A DNA stretch of 64,000 nucleotides from Leptospira kobayashii (lineage in GTDB: Bacteria; Spirochaetota; Leptospiria; Leptospirales; Leptospiraceae): positions 3,066,001-3,130,000 of the forward strand of contig NZ_AP025028.1 in NCBI RefSeq assembly GCF_003114835.2. The letters are read 5' to 3'. Shown here in pieces: positions 17,325-27,453 of the stretch. Position 1 is the stretch's first letter, and each line of letters opens with the position of its first letter. A program made the position numbers and the translations under genes. The notes beneath the pieces were generated by a model. That model had not been told where the DNA came from and made no database searches. It saw nothing but the letters and a program-made list of their open reading frames with translations.

Positions 17325-19694
17325 TTATTTGCTCTTTTTCTTTTTTGGGAAAACTAAACTCGATACTTCATCAAAATGAGAAACAGGAAAAAACTTAACT
17401 CCCTTTTTCACATAATCGGGAATTTCCTTGAAAGAACTTTCATTGTCCCGAGGGAAAATGATTTTTTTAACACCGACTCTTTTCGCGGCAACGATTTTTT
17501 CCCGTAGTCCCCCGATCGCAAGAACTTCGCCGGTTAACGTAAGTTCGCCTGTCATTCCGAAGCCAGGCGCTATTGTCTGTCCCAATACAAGTGAATAAAG
17601 TGCGGATGCCATCGTTATACCCGCACTCGGTCCGTCTTTGGGTGTCGCTCCGTCCGGAACATGCAAATGGATGGTTTTGTTTTCAAACTTGGATTCAAGT
17701 CCCGAATAGTTTTTAATAAAAGAAAGTGCGATATTTGCCGACTCTTCCATCATCTTCCCCATCTGCCCAGTCAAAAGAATTCCTCCTTTTCCGGGAACAA
17801 AAACAGCTTCGATGAGAAGAGTAGATCCGCCTGCACTTGTCCAAGCCAAACCGAGAGCAGTTCCCGGTTGTTTCGGTTTGGTCATTCGATCATCGACGAA
17901 AGGAGGGGCGCCTAATAACTCAATCAAATCCTTCTCTCTGATTTCTTTGGAATATTTTTCCTTTAGCACGTGTTTTAGTGCGAGCTTTCTTACCAATTTA
18001 TCGAAAGTTTTTTCCAATCCCCGAAGGCCTGATTCCCTGGAATAGGAATTGATCAATGTGATGAGAGTGTTTTTTTGAATGGAAAAATTTTTAGCAAGTA
18101 ATCCGTTTTTTGTGAAGATCTTGTTCCAAAGATATTTTTGAAAGATCTGAACTTTTTCTTCGGTAATATAACCTGATAATTGAATCACTTCCATACGATC
18201 CAAAAGCACTCGTGGTATCGGCTCAAACGTGTTAGCTGTAGCAATAAAGAATACTTGGGACAAATCGAACGGCAAATCCAGGTAATGATCTCTGAATGTT
18301 GCGTTCTGTTCCGGATCCAGCACTTCCAAAAGAGATGCCTGCGGATCCCCTTGAAATCCTTGGGACATTTTATCTATTTCATCCAAAAGAATCACCGGAT
18401 CCCTTTCGCCTGTGATCTTCAAAGCAGTCAGTATTTTACCCGGCATTGCTCCGATATAAGTCCTTCGATGACCTTTGATTTCCGCTTCGTCCCTTACCCC
18501 GCCCATAGAAAAACGATAAAACTTTCTGCCCAATGCTTCCGCAACGGATTTGGCTATGGATGTTTTTCCTACACCGGGAGGTCCCACCAAACATAGGATA
18601 GTTCCTCTCCCTTTCGGATTTAACTTACGGACGGCAAGAAATTCCAAAATCCTTTCCTTGACATCTTCCAGTTTATGATGATCTCTATTTAAAATTTTTC
18701 TAGCACTGGCTAAATTGACTTCCTTAGGTTTCGGATCTTCCCAAGGGAGAGCTTCCACCAAATCCAGATAATTGCGAACCACATTATAATCGCTTCCTAT
18801 AGGATCGGTGTTTTTCGCTTTTTCGACTTCCCTGCCTACTTCCCGAATCACTTCTTCGCTAACAGGAATGGCTTTCAATCTTTCGACCAATTGGTCGTAT
18901 TTGATTTCGGCCTTGTCCTCTCCGATCCCTAACTCTTGTTGGATGGCTTTGAGTTGCTCTCTCAGAAAAAACTGTCTTTGTTGACTATCTATCTTGTCAT
19001 TGATCTGATCTTGGATTTTTCTTTGTAATATGACAAGCTCTATCTCTTTTTTAAGAAAAAGCAAAACCTTTTCCAAACGATCACCTAGTGAAGTCGCTTC
19101 GATGACAGTTTGGTATTCTTCTTTTTCCAAATTGAGTATGGAACAGACGAAATCGGACATTTTGCCCGGTTCGTTCACATTGATCATTGTGAGTTTCATG
19201 TCTTCGGTAAACAAAGGATTGTTTTGCGCCAATTCCTTCGTAAGAACAAGTAGTGTTCTCATCAATGCCTTGATATTGTTTTTGGAGGTTCCGAACTCCT
19301 CGGGAGGATAAGTTACATTTGCTATCAAAAACGGTTTTTTAGAATGAATGCTTTGAATTTGGAAACGTTGGATCGTGTTTACCAATATATTAATGCTTCC
19401 GTCGGGAAGATTGATTTTTTTCAGTATGCGGGCGATGATTCCCACCTGATAGATGTTATTCTCCGAATCCTCATCCGATTCGTCTTTTTTCAAAAGAATC
19501 AAACCGATGAATCCGGCGGTCTTTGTTGTTTCTTCAATTGAAGCGATAAATCTTCCCGGAGGAACAATCAACGGAGTAATGATGCCTGGAAATACGGGCC
19601 TTACCTTGATAGGCAAAAGGAAAATTTGTTTCGGAAGAGCGTCTTCAATTCTTACGAGTTTGGTCGCACTTTCCCAAGAGTCGTTTTGATCCAA
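17325..19694 (-). CDS. lon: ATP-dependent Lon protease
   Basis: This is a full-length LonA-type protease: an N-terminal LON substrate domain (about 25-220), a coiled-coil linker, an AAA+ module with Walker [14 protein letters not shown] and Walker [10 protein letters not shown], and a C-terminal peptidase with catalytic Ser in PKDGPSAGI and Lys in the following helix. It degrades misfolded and regulatory proteins in the cytosol. An ATG at 19718 lies three bases after uvrB but has no ribosome site. Its fifth and sixth codons form GAGGAG, placed six bases before a TTG at 19694, which I take as the real start; the longer form adds eight residues. Confidence 0.93.
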   Translation of the reverse strand: MDQNDSWESATKLVRIEDALPKQIFLLPIKVRPVFPGIITPLIVPPGRFIASIEETTKTAGFIGLILLKKDESDEDSENNIYQVGIIARILKKINLPDGSINILVNTIQRFQIQSIHSKKPFLIANVTYPPEEFGTSKNNIKALMRTLLVLTKELAQNNPLFTEDMKLTMINVNEPGKMSDFVCSILNLEKEEYQTVIEATSLGDRLEKVLLFLKKEIELVILQRKIQDQINDKIDSQQRQFFLREQLKAIQQELGIGEDKAEIKYDQLVERLKAIPVSEEVIREVGREVEKAKNTDPIGSDYNVVRNYLDLVEALPWEDPKPKEVNLASARKILNRDHHKLEDVKERILEFLAVRKLNPKGRGTILCLVGPPGVGKTSIAKSVAEALGRKFYRFSMGGVRDEAEIKGHRRTYIGAMPGKILTALKITGERDPVILLDEIDKMSQGFQGDPQASLLEVLDPEQNATFRDHYLDLPFDLSQVFFIATANTFEPIPRVLLDRMEVIQLSGYITEEKVQIFQKYLWNKIFTKNGLLAKNFSIQKNTLITLINSYSRESGLRGLEKTFDKLVRKLALKHVLKEKYSKEIREKDLIELLGAPPFVDDRMTKPKQPGTALGLAWTSAGGSTLLIEAVFVPGKGGILLTGQMGKMMEESANIALSFIKNYSGLESKFENKTIHLHVPDGATPKDGPSAGITMASALYSLVLGQTIAPGFGMTGELTLTGEVLAIGGLREKIVAAKRVGVKKIIFPRDNESSFKEIPDYVKKGVKFFPVSHFDEVSSLVFPKKKKSK

Positions 19695-19721
19695 TGAGTT
19701 CTCCTCAAGTTTTACCATATG

Positions 19722-21716
19722 TTAAGTTTCTATCTTGTCCGGCCCAACGGCCAACATTTTATCTCGAAACATTGCAGCTTTTTCAAAATCCAAATTCTGA
19801 GCAAAACGTAACATTTCTTTCTTTAAAGCTTCTTTCAGATTCTCTTTTGTTTTGTATTTCTTCAAAGTAAAATCCCTTTCCATTTCCTGTAATGCTTCTT
19901 CCTGACTGTTTTTCTCAGCCATCTCGCGAGGAAGCATATCGTGGATTTCCTTTATAATCGATTGAGGCGTGATCCCAAAACGAAGATTATGTTCTTCCTG
20001 AATCTTTCTACGTCTCTCCGTTTCACCGATCGCTTTCTTCATGGAGTCGGTCATTTTGTCCGCGTAAAGAATCGCTTTACCGCTTGCATTCCTCGCGGCG
20101 CGACCGATGGTTTGGACCAAAGATTTGTAATTTCGGAGAAATCCTTCCTTATCCGCATCCAATATGGCAACAAGAGACACTTCAGGAATATCCAATCCTT
20201 CCCGAAGCAAATTGATCCCCACCAAACAATCGTAAATTCCTTTGCGAAGGTCCCGGATGATCTCCACCCTTTGGATGGTATCGATTTCGGAATGGAGATA
20301 AGCGATCTTCAAACCTACTTCCTTATAATAATCGGTAAGATCCTCTGCCATCTTTTTGGTCAAAGTAGTGATCAGAATCCTTTCTTTATTTTGAATCCTA
20401 ATCTGCATCTCGCGGAGCAGATCTTCTATCTGATTGTTTGTGGGACGAACTTCCACAATTGGATCCAAAAGCCCCGTAGGTCGAATGATTTGTTCAACAA
20501 CGAGTTCGCTTTTTTTAATTTCGGTTTCATCCGGAGTTGCGGACACATAAAGTGTTTTAGGAGTCATCTTCTCGAATTCCTGAAAATTAAGAGGACGGTT
20601 GTCCAGCGCACTGGGCAATCTGAATCCAAAATCAACTAACGTTTGTTTTCTGGTCCTGTCTCCCGCATACATACCGCCGACTTGGGGTAAAGTAACATGA
20701 GATTCATCCACAATCAGCAAAAAATCCAGGTTGGGAAAATAGTCCATAAGACATGCCGGCCTTTCCCCTTCGGCTCTTCCTGTTAGGTGACGGGAATAAT
20801 TTTCGATTCCGTTGCAATAACCTAGCTCGGCAAGCATCTCCATGTCATAATTGGTTCGAGACTCGATTCTTTCCGCCTCCAGATGTTTGCCCTGTGCGAG
20901 AAATTTTTCCTTGGCGACCAACATCTCTTCTTTGATTTTTTCTATGGCATCTTTGACTTTAGGACCTGAAGTGATAAAGTGTTTTGCGGGATAAATGATC
21001 GTACGATCGAGTTTGAGTTTTGTTTTTCCGGTGATCGGATCAAACCTGGAAATCCCGTCTATTTCATCTCCGAAAAGTTCGATCCGAATTCCTTCTTCCT
21101 GGTAAGAAGGCATGATTTCGATCGAATCCCCTCTCACCCGGAAATTGCCGCGACTGAAATCTATATCGTTGCGTGCGTATTGAATATGAAGGAATTTCCG
21201 GATGATCTGATCCCGATCTATTTTGTCGCCCACCTTCAACATAACAACCGAAGCCATATAGTCTTCCGGAGAACCCAAACCATAAATACAGGAAACGGAG
21301 CTCACGATGATCACGTCGTCCCTTTCCAAAAGGCTGGAAGTAGCACGTAACCTGAGTTTATCGATCTCTTCATTCATGGACATATCTTTTTCTATAAAAG
21401 TATCCGAAGAGGGAACATATGCTTCCGGTTGATAATAGTCGTAATAGGAAACGAAATATTCCACTGCGTTTTCCGGAAAAAAATCCTTGAACTCGCGAAA
21501 CAACTGTGCCGCCAAAGTCTTGTTATGTGATAAAATCAAAGTGGGCTTCCCGACTCTCGCGATCACCTCTCCCATGGTAAAAGTTTTACCCGAGCCGGTA
21601 ACTCCAACTAACGTAACTTTGTCTTTGCCTTCTTTATAGGCATTTGCGATCGATTCAATAGCTTGGACTTGGTCTCCAGCTGCCGAAAAAGGGGACACCA
21701 TTTTAAAATTTGCCAT
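19722..21716 (-). CDS. uvrB: Excinuclease ABC subunit B
   Basis: This is a 664-residue UvrB. It has Walker [12 protein letters not shown], the beta-hairpin region [21 protein letters not shown] that inserts between DNA strands, helicase motif [11 protein letters not shown], motifs V and VI ([28 protein letters not shown]), and a C-terminal UVR helix pair (about 620-660) for contact with UvrC. It verifies damage in nucleotide excision repair with UvrA and UvrC, neither of which is in the window. An AGG seven bases before the ATG is the likely ribosome site. It follows the RsbW-like gene by 20 bases. Confidence 0.96.
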   Translation of the reverse strand: MANFKMVSPFSAAGDQVQAIESIANAYKEGKDKVTLVGVTGSGKTFTMGEVIARVGKPTLILSHNKTLAAQLFREFKDFFPENAVEYFVSYYDYYQPEAYVPSSDTFIEKDMSMNEEIDKLRLRATSSLLERDDVIIVSSVSCIYGLGSPEDYMASVVMLKVGDKIDRDQIIRKFLHIQYARNDIDFSRGNFRVRGDSIEIMPSYQEEGIRIELFGDEIDGISRFDPITGKTKLKLDRTIIYPAKHFITSGPKVKDAIEKIKEEMLVAKEKFLAQGKHLEAERIESRTNYDMEMLAELGYCNGIENYSRHLTGRAEGERPACLMDYFPNLDFLLIVDESHVTLPQVGGMYAGDRTRKQTLVDFGFRLPSALDNRPLNFQEFEKMTPKTLYVSATPDETEIKKSELVVEQIIRPTGLLDPIVEVRPTNNQIEDLLREMQIRIQNKERILITTLTKKMAEDLTDYYKEVGLKIAYLHSEIDTIQRVEIIRDLRKGIYDCLVGINLLREGLDIPEVSLVAILDADKEGFLRNYKSLVQTIGRAARNASGKAILYADKMTDSMKKAIGETERRRKIQEEHNLRFGITPQSIIKEIHDMLPREMAEKNSQEEALQEMERDFTLKKYKTKENLKEALKKEMLRFAQNLDFEKAAMFRDKMLAVGPDKIET

Positions 21717-21736
21717 AAAAGACCTGTTATGAAATA

Positions 21737-22405
21737 TTAAGAAAGTTTGCGGGACGCTTTAAGATACGCTTGTTTTCGATTGTCTAAAATTTCGAGATCC
21801 ACTACATCAAATAATTTTTGCATTACCATCATTCCACGCATGAGAGTCGCCGTAGAAGAAAATTTGCCTCTTTGGATATCATCTTCCAAATTAAAATCTT
21901 TTACAGTATTCAACATCTCGATTATAAACAATTTTGATTTGTCGATTTGATAGTTGATTTCAACGTTCAATCCGTCTCCGTACTTCGCCGCATTTTCCAC
22001 CGCTTCCACAGTCGCAATACAAAGATCCATTCGCAAATCTTCCACTACCTGATTGCATTTCAAAAAATAGTCCAAGCGGGCACGCACGTACTGCATCGGA
22101 TTGTATTCGAGCGCTCCCAATATGACATATTTTTCCGAACTGCCAACTTTGCGGGCGAGAGAAGACTTTTCCGATAAATTGTATTCTCTCGGATCAAATG
22201 GATTGGTGACTATGTCCCCATTAGACTGTAGATGGTTTAAAATATCTTGAACGGTTTCCAAATTTGTGTTGGGAAGGTCTTTGAACTTTCGAAAGACCTC
22301 CATTTGGACCCAAGAAAAAAAATCTTTGGCATTCCCGGAAAGCCCCAGGGAAAAAAGGGTCTTAATTTCTTTCTCTAACTCTGATTGGGAAAGAAGGAAC
22401 GCCAT
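21737..22405 (-). CDS. RsbW-like ATP-binding protein (GHKL fold)
   Basis: This is a 222-residue protein. The C-terminal ~120 residues carry an anti-sigma-factor/serine-kinase type HATPase: an N-box like [12 protein letters not shown], a short acidic stretch and a glycine-poor lid ending in [11 protein letters not shown]. The N-terminal ~95 residues are helical and unassigned. Relatives bind and phosphorylate anti-sigma-factor antagonists in partner-switching pathways. No STAS-domain partner or sigma factor lies nearby, so the target is unknown. It sits within a tight run between trmL and uvrB, which may mean stress-linked expression, but this is inference. Confidence 0.7.
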   Translation of the reverse strand: MAFLLSQSELEKEIKTLFSLGLSGNAKDFFSWVQMEVFRKFKDLPNTNLETVQDILNHLQSNGDIVTNPFDPREYNLSEKSSLARKVGSSEKYVILGALEYNPMQYVRARLDYFLKCNQVVEDLRMDLCIATVEAVENAAKYGDGLNVEINYQIDKSKLFIIEMLNTVKDFNLEDDIQRGKFSSTATLMRGMMVMQKLFDVVDLEILDNRKQAYLKASRKLS

Positions 22406-22447
22406 AATATTCCCATTTCAGTGAGAAGGAACGACTTGTAAATTGTT

Positions 22448-22921
22448 TTATATCTTATGGGGATTTCCTTGATTTAGCTGCCGGATTGCCTCATATAATA
22501 TTATTGCAACCGCATTCGAAAGATTGATTGAGCGAGATTTGGGAGACATGGGTATTGAAAGAATTCGTTCGCTATCGTGAACTTTCTTGATAGAATCGGG
22601 CAAACCACTGGTTTCCCTTCCAAAAACCAGCACATCCGTGGGTAAAAACTGTACATCCCAGTAAGTTTTTGTCCCAAACTTGGAAATTAAAAATATTCTT
22701 TGCCCTTCGGTCTCTTTCTTAGACCGAAATTCCTCCCAATCACCATACTCGGAGAGATTTAGATCATTCCAATAATCTAATCCAGCGCGCCGGACTGCTT
22801 TTTCGGAAAGATCGAAAGAAGGTTTTCCAATAATGGAAAGGGGAACATCCGCATTCACACACAACCTGGCAATATTCCCCGTGTTAGGGGGAATTTCCGG
22901 TTCAAATAATGCAATTTCCAC
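22448..22921 (-). CDS. trmL: tRNA (cytidine/uridine-2'-O-)-methyltransferase TrmL
   Basis: The 157-residue length equals that of E. coli TrmL. SPOUT-fold motifs are clear: NTGNIARLC near the start (19-27), LVFGRETSGLP (motif 2) and the SAM-binding knot SPKSRSINLSNAVAIILYE (motif 3). It would methylate the ribose at wobble position 34 of certain leucine tRNAs. It is separated by three bases from the S1-domain gene upstream and by 42 from the RsbW-like gene downstream. Confidence 0.9.
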   Translation of the reverse strand: MEIALFEPEIPPNTGNIARLCVNADVPLSIIGKPSFDLSEKAVRRAGLDYWNDLNLSEYGDWEEFRSKKETEGQRIFLISKFGTKTYWDVQFLPTDVLVFGRETSGLPDSIKKVHDSERILSIPMSPKSRSINLSNAVAIILYEAIRQLNQGNPHKI

Positions 22922-22924
22922 GGC

Positions 22925-24088
22925 TTATTTTTTATTTTTCTTTTCTAACGACTGTTTTAGCAAAAGCCCGAAACTGGAAACCGCACCCGTATTCGTATCA
23001 TTTCCCAAATACTGTTGGTATTCCAATCTATCCTTGGCATCGGCCGCTTTTGTGATGGAAAGAGCGATTTGTTTTTTCTCAGGATTCACTTCCAAAACGA
23101 AAACTTCCACCTTTTGCCCTGGGGAGTAAACGGTGTTAACTGGGGTTCTCTGAGGAACGCCTGTTTCCTTATTCGGGATAAGCCCGCCGAAAGATTCATT
23201 CAGTCTTACAAAAATTCCGAACGGTTTTATGGATTCGATTTCTCCGGTAACAATATCGGATTCTTTGAAAGGAACTTTTTGCGCCCAAGGATCTTGTAGA
23301 AAATCTTTAGCGCTTAAGGAAAACTTTCCTTCTTCCCAATTCAAAGAAATGATTTTGGCACGAAGTGTTTCTCCGACTTGAAATTCTTTTTCCAGATCGG
23401 CATTTTTCCGAAAACTTGCTTCGCTTGCGGGAACCAAAGCATCGAATCCGTCCATATCCACAATGAGTCCGAATTTATGAATGGATCTGATGCGGGTAGT
23501 GACAAACATTCCTTCTTTCAATTCGTCTCTGAGGACCCTTCGTTTGGCTTCCTTTTCGCGATCGGAAATTTTCTTTTGAGAAACGACTACTTTGTTTTGT
23601 TTGGAATTGAATTCGCTGATGATGAATTTGAATTTTTTCCCGTAAATTTCTTTCCCCTTGTTTTCGGCATCTAACTGGGAAAAGGGGACGAATGCGAGAA
23701 CGGAACCTAGTTTGACTTCGTAACCTCCGTTCACTTCCGTTGAAATCTGACCGAGTATGGGGATTTCGGAATTCAAAGCGATTTGGAGATTTTCTTCCGT
23801 TATGGAATCCCCCACCAAACAAGACGTAAAGTGGTAATCTCCCGAATCTTCTTTTAAAAAATAAACGGTAAGAATCGTGCCTGGCACCGGAGGAGTCTCA
23901 TCCTTCCATTCTTCCGAAGAAATATTTCCTACGATATTGGAACCGTTTGTACGTATGAATACATAATCGTTTTTGACAGAGATCACTTTGGCCGAATGGG
24001 AAGATCCCGGTTCAATGGACTTTCTCTTTTCGAAACTCTCTTCTAATAGGCGCTCAAATTCGCTGGACGGGCTACTCTTCCCTTTCAT
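22925..24088 (-). CDS. Multi-S1-domain RNA-binding protein (ribosomal protein S1-like)
   Basis: The 387-residue protein contains about four S1 (OB-fold) repeats, near residues 24-95, 105-180, 190-262 and 272-350. The last two are the most canonical (GLIVDMDGFDALVPASEA and GIFVRLNESFGGLIPNKE). The C-terminus is lysine-rich. It is shorter than standard six-domain S1, so it may be the S1 equivalent or a second S1-like factor helping mRNA binding. Its start overlaps the exported amidohydrolase-like gene by four bases. Naming it rpsA is not justified from this window alone. Confidence 0.8.
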   Translation of the reverse strand: MKGKSSPSSEFERLLEESFEKRKSIEPGSSHSAKVISVKNDYVFIRTNGSNIVGNISSEEWKDETPPVPGTILTVYFLKEDSGDYHFTSCLVGDSITEENLQIALNSEIPILGQISTEVNGGYEVKLGSVLAFVPFSQLDAENKGKEIYGKKFKFIISEFNSKQNKVVVSQKKISDREKEAKRRVLRDELKEGMFVTTRIRSIHKFGLIVDMDGFDALVPASEASFRKNADLEKEFQVGETLRAKIISLNWEEGKFSLSAKDFLQDPWAQKVPFKESDIVTGEIESIKPFGIFVRLNESFGGLIPNKETGVPQRTPVNTVYSPGQKVEVFVLEVNPEKKQIALSITKAADAKDRLEYQQYLGNDTNTGAVSSFGLLLKQSLEKKNKK

Positions 24089-25518
24089 GGCTTTTTACCT
24101 ACTTTTTCAGGTTTTGGGGTATAAACCAATTTTCCACCGAGAACCATAGATTCAATAGCAAATATTCCCAAAGGCTTTTTCAAAGGATTTTCCTTAAAAA
24201 CGGAAAAATGAGCAGGTTTGCCAACGGAGATTTTCCCTTCGTGATCGGCCCCGATAAACCCGCAGGTTTTCTCGGTTAAAATTTGGACTAGTTCCTTTCT
24301 TTCTACCGGCAAAGTTTCAGGATCTCTCTCCGGCTTTCGTATTTCTGAAAATTCGGGCCGGGAAAAAATCCGTTTCCACCAAGGCAAAGTTTCCTCTTCC
24401 GCTAGGCTCTCTTCTTCTTTGGCCAAGGTTTTCCAAGACGCTTCCCAAAGGGAAATTTCCTGAATCGCACCCACTCCCGGAAAGGATCCCCAATGACCGG
24501 AACCACTTGCGAATAACAGTCGTTCCTTTCTATGTTCCCGTCTGAAAATCTCCCAGAGAGAATAAAATTCCGATTTGGCAAGATTTGATTTTTCCGAATC
24601 TACATTGTCGGGAAGACCCTCCGTAAAATTGGAAAGAAACTTTTCTTTGAAATAAGGGAAATGATCTCCTATCTGTTGCAATCTTACTGTTAAAGATTTA
24701 GGATCATTTTTAAGAGATAAAAAGTAAGACACATTCAATAAAGGGGCCCATAAAAATTGGCGGGTTTGCACTTGGGATAAATTTGCATTTGCCGGCATAG
24801 GATGAAATATGACCGGAAATCCTGTGTCCAAAGCATCTTCCCAAGCAAGTCTGTCTGCAAATGTATAAGCAATCGGAGTGTATCCTTGTTTGTCCCATTT
24901 GGACTTCCACTGGAAAAGAGTGGTCTGTGGGAAGGACTGGCCTTCCGCTTTTTTTAGAAAAATAGGTTGGTGGCGGGAACGATCCTTTTTCCCTTCTCCC
25001 GCTTCCAAAGATTTTGATTCCAATCCCAAAGCAAAATACTGATCCTTAGAAGGAGAATTTTCCCGAAAATTAGCCTCATAAACCCAAGGTTTTTGGGATT
25101 GAAGTATAAAAGGGCCGATGATTTTGGATTTCAAGATCTCATCTTTAACCTTTGTTAGATCTCCGTCTCCTACGGATTCCACATGACTGAACCCCGTAGC
25201 CAAAAACCCGAGCAAAAGTTGAGGTAAAATTTCCCGGCCGGTCTCTCCTCCGAAAGAATTTGCTCCAATCGTAACACTTGCGTCACAGAAACCGGGTAAG
25301 ATATAACGGATCGGCTCTCTGGAATTTGTAGTTTTAGGAGTGATGGAACGGATTTTTCCCCCTATCACTTCCAGGTCACTGACTTCGCCAAATTGCTTTT
25401 TTTCCGACTCCCAAACCCTAACTCCGAGCATTTTCAGATTTTGGGACAAAAGAAGGGAGGGGGAAAAAGCCGATAAATAAATAAGGAATAGGAAACAAGG
25501 GAGCCTGCGGTTTTTCAT
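24085..25518 (-). CDS. Exported amidohydrolase-like protein lacking metal ligands
   Basis: From the ATG at 25518 (477 residues) it has a signal peptide (hydrophobic residues 5-25). An amidohydrolase-like beta-sandwich/barrel follows. The C-terminal signature GKISVGKPAHFSVFKENP matches the family's GxIxxGxxADLvv pattern. The expected metal site after PGF is CDASVTIG rather than DxHxH, and the late catalytic Asp region reads FASGSGHWG rather than the usual TD. The hydrolytic centre therefore appears lost. A longer reading frame begins at 25617 but would place the signal peptide internally. It heads the run to S1, trmL, uvrB, lon and pbp1A. Confidence 0.7.
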   Translation of the reverse strand: MKNRRLPCFLFLIYLSAFSPSLLLSQNLKMLGVRVWESEKKQFGEVSDLEVIGGKIRSITPKTTNSREPIRYILPGFCDASVTIGANSFGGETGREILPQLLLGFLATGFSHVESVGDGDLTKVKDEILKSKIIGPFILQSQKPWVYEANFRENSPSKDQYFALGLESKSLEAGEGKKDRSRHQPIFLKKAEGQSFPQTTLFQWKSKWDKQGYTPIAYTFADRLAWEDALDTGFPVIFHPMPANANLSQVQTRQFLWAPLLNVSYFLSLKNDPKSLTVRLQQIGDHFPYFKEKFLSNFTEGLPDNVDSEKSNLAKSEFYSLWEIFRREHRKERLLFASGSGHWGSFPGVGAIQEISLWEASWKTLAKEEESLAEEETLPWWKRIFSRPEFSEIRKPERDPETLPVERKELVQILTEKTCGFIGADHEGKISVGKPAHFSVFKENPLKKPLGIFAIESMVLGGKLVYTPKPEKVGKKP

Positions 25519-25554
25519 ACTTGCGGTCTTAGTACCTTGACAACAAGGCTTAGA

Positions 25555-26259
25555 ATGAAAATGATTTCGGGTATGGGTAAGGAAACAAGCGAGATTTCTG
25601 ACCACATCAAATTGCACGTGGAAAATGGAAAAATCCTATCCCTAAAGACACATAGGGTCTCGAAATCCGTCGAGGAACATATCAAAGAGGCCGTAGAAAG
25701 GATCCTGGACCGTCTCACCCATTCTACTCTTATCCCTACTCTTTATACAATTATCAAAGAACTTGCTATCAATGCCTGCAAAGCGAATCAAAAAAGGGTA
25801 TTTTTTGAGGAAAGAGGCTACAGCATGTCCGATCCAGCCGAATACGCGCAAGGTGTTCGGGAGTATAAGGAGATGTTTTCCGAAGAAATGTCCAATGAAT
25901 TCGGAGCAAAAGCAAAAAAGAAAGGTTACTACTGTCTGATCAATTTCAATTATACGGATAGTGGGATCAGCATAGAAGTAATCAATAACACTCCTATCGC
26001 CAAACAGGAAGAAAAGGCCATCCGGGAAAGGCTGGAAAAAGGGATGGCATACGATGACATCGCTCAATTCTATATGGACAACGCCGACAATACGGAAGGC
26101 GCAGGACTCGGCCTCGCACTCATCTTAATCATGTTAAAGGGTGAAGGAATCGATCCTAATTTTTTCCGAATCATCATCGGAGAAGATTCCACAACTGCAA
26201 GATTGGAAATCCCTCTTTCCAAAAACTATACTCCTATCCGCCAAACGAAACCCGCTTAA
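25555..26259 (+). CDS. Cytosolic protein with histidine-kinase-type ATPase domain
   Basis: This is a 234-residue protein counted from the ATG at 25555, which has AAGG about eight bases upstream (in-frame ATGs also at 25537, 25561 and 25573). The sequence LYTIIKELAINACKANQKR is a GHKL N-box, and EGAGLGLALILIML is the glycine-rich lid. The D-box between them is weak (SIEVINNTP). There is no HisKA, receiver or membrane domain, so it is an isolated ATPase module that may act like an anti-sigma kinase or with a partner in trans. It is divergent from the amidohydrolase-like gene and four bases ahead of the glycosyltransferase gene. Confidence 0.75.
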   Translation: MKMISGMGKETSEISDHIKLHVENGKILSLKTHRVSKSVEEHIKEAVERILDRLTHSTLIPTLYTIIKELAINACKANQKRVFFEERGYSMSDPAEYAQGVREYKEMFSEEMSNEFGAKAKKKGYYCLINFNYTDSGISIEVINNTPIAKQEEKAIRERLEKGMAYDDIAQFYMDNADNTEGAGLGLALILIMLKGEGIDPNFFRIIIGEDSTTARLEIPLSKNYTPIRQTKPA

Positions 26260-26263
26260 CTTC

Positions 26264-27127
26264 ATGCCTCTTCCTCTTTCCGCTACCATCATCACATTCA
26301 ACGAAGAAGATAATATCGTGCGAACTCTGGAAGCACTTGATTTTATCGATGACATCGTCATTATAGATTCCGGCTCCAAAGACAATACTTTGGAACTGAT
26401 CAAAAAAAATTGCCCTAAAGCAAGATTATTCGAAAGGGAATTCGATACGTATTCCAATCAGAAGAATTTTGCACTCAGCAAAACCAAAGAAGATTGGGTT
26501 TTGGCTTTGGATGCGGACGAAGTCGTTTCCCCAAGACTAAAAGAAGAAATCATCTCTCTTTTTAAAAATGATGTTTCCCGTTCGGACGGATATCTGATTC
26601 CCCGCCTAACATGGTATTTGGGGAAATGGATTCGTTTCGGAGGATTTTTTCCAAACTATCAATTGAGATTATTCAGAAAAGACAAAGGCAAATTCGGAGG
26701 AGGACTGGTTCATGAAAGAGTCAAACTTCCATCCAAACCTCTTCCTTTGAAACATCCTCTATTTCATTATTCTTATAAAAATATCTCCGACCATCTGGGC
26801 TTTATAGACAGATACTCCAGTCTTTTTGCGGAAGAGGAACATAGAAAGGGTAAAAAAAGTTCCGTGACTTGGGCTGTATTAAAAGGCTCTTTCAAAGCCT
26901 TTTATATGTATTTCATTCGGATGGGAATTTTCGACGGGAAAGCGGGATTTGTTTTGGCAGTACTCGGGTTTTATTATAATTTTCTAAAATACTTAAAACT
27001 TTATGAAAAGAACAATAATCTATCAGTCTCTTCTTTCTTTATTATGGTTGATTCGGTTCATGATATAAAGAGCAATGAATCCGCCGAGAAAGATAGCGAC
27101 CAGGTTCACATTGGAAAGTTGAGTTGA
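26264..27127 (+). CDS. Family 2 glycosyltransferase (WaaE/KdtX-like)
   Basis: Counted from the ATG at 26264 it has 287 residues. The GT-A fold is clear: SATIITFNEEDNI at the start, DDIVIIDSGSKDNT, and the nucleotide-sugar/metal site ALDADE. The later region RLTWYLGKWIRFGGF and HPLFHYSYKNISDH is characteristic of lipopolysaccharide-core transferases of the WaaE type. It probably adds a sugar to LPS at the inner membrane face. The reading frame open upstream to 26141 belongs to the previous gene. The last ~35 residues are encoded antisense to the 3' end of the gene at 27023-27367, an unusually long overlap. Confidence 0.85.
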   Translation: MPLPLSATIITFNEEDNIVRTLEALDFIDDIVIIDSGSKDNTLELIKKNCPKARLFEREFDTYSNQKNFALSKTKEDWVLALDADEVVSPRLKEEIISLFKNDVSRSDGYLIPRLTWYLGKWIRFGGFFPNYQLRLFRKDKGKFGGGLVHERVKLPSKPLPLKHPLFHYSYKNISDHLGFIDRYSSLFAEEEHRKGKKSSVTWAVLKGSFKAFYMYFIRMGIFDGKAGFVLAVLGFYYNFLKYLKLYEKNNNLSVSSFFIMVDSVHDIKSNESAEKDSDQVHIGKLS

Positions 27128-27367
27128 TCCGATTTTAGGAGACATGAGCCACATAATGATGTCTCTGATGTACGTTTGTAAGGTGGCGAATACGATCAAG
27201 GCGCCGATGCCTGCAACGAAAGTAGATCCCCAGAATTTACCCAGCAAATCTTTTCTTTTATAATAATAAAAGTAATAGGCACAGGCAGCAGAGGCGAGAA
27301 AAAAGAAGAGTATATCTACCAGAATCGTCCAAGGTTCAGAGGGAGCTGCTAATGGGATTTGAATCAT
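27023..27367 (-). CDS. Small integral membrane protein, unknown function
   Basis: This is a 114-residue protein with about three membrane helices (about 13-34, 45-65 and 88-103) joined by short charged loops (YYKRKDLLGK, NRINHNKERRD). GAAGG-like AAGG lies ten bases before the ATG. I do not recognise the family. Its 3' end overlaps the glycosyltransferase gene on the other strand by 105 bases. The hydrophobic periodicity supports a real protein, but the overlap lowers certainty. It is divergent from aroE. Confidence 0.6.
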   Translation of the reverse strand: MIQIPLAAPSEPWTILVDILFFFLASAACAYYFYYYKRKDLLGKFWGSTFVAGIGALIVFATLQTYIRDIIMWLMSPKIGSTQLSNVNLVAIFLGGFIALYIMNRINHNKERRD

Positions 27368-27453
27368 AAATCTTTTGCCTTCAATACTAAATTTTCGGTA
27401 TTAGAGAGTAAGTCCATAAGATAAAACTATGGAAATCCAAAAAGGAGAAATCT

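Noticed and set aside
19941..20639. 232-residue plus-strand reading frame inside uvrB
   Set aside because: It is antisense to highly conserved UvrB motifs, has no domain, and has no ribosome site.
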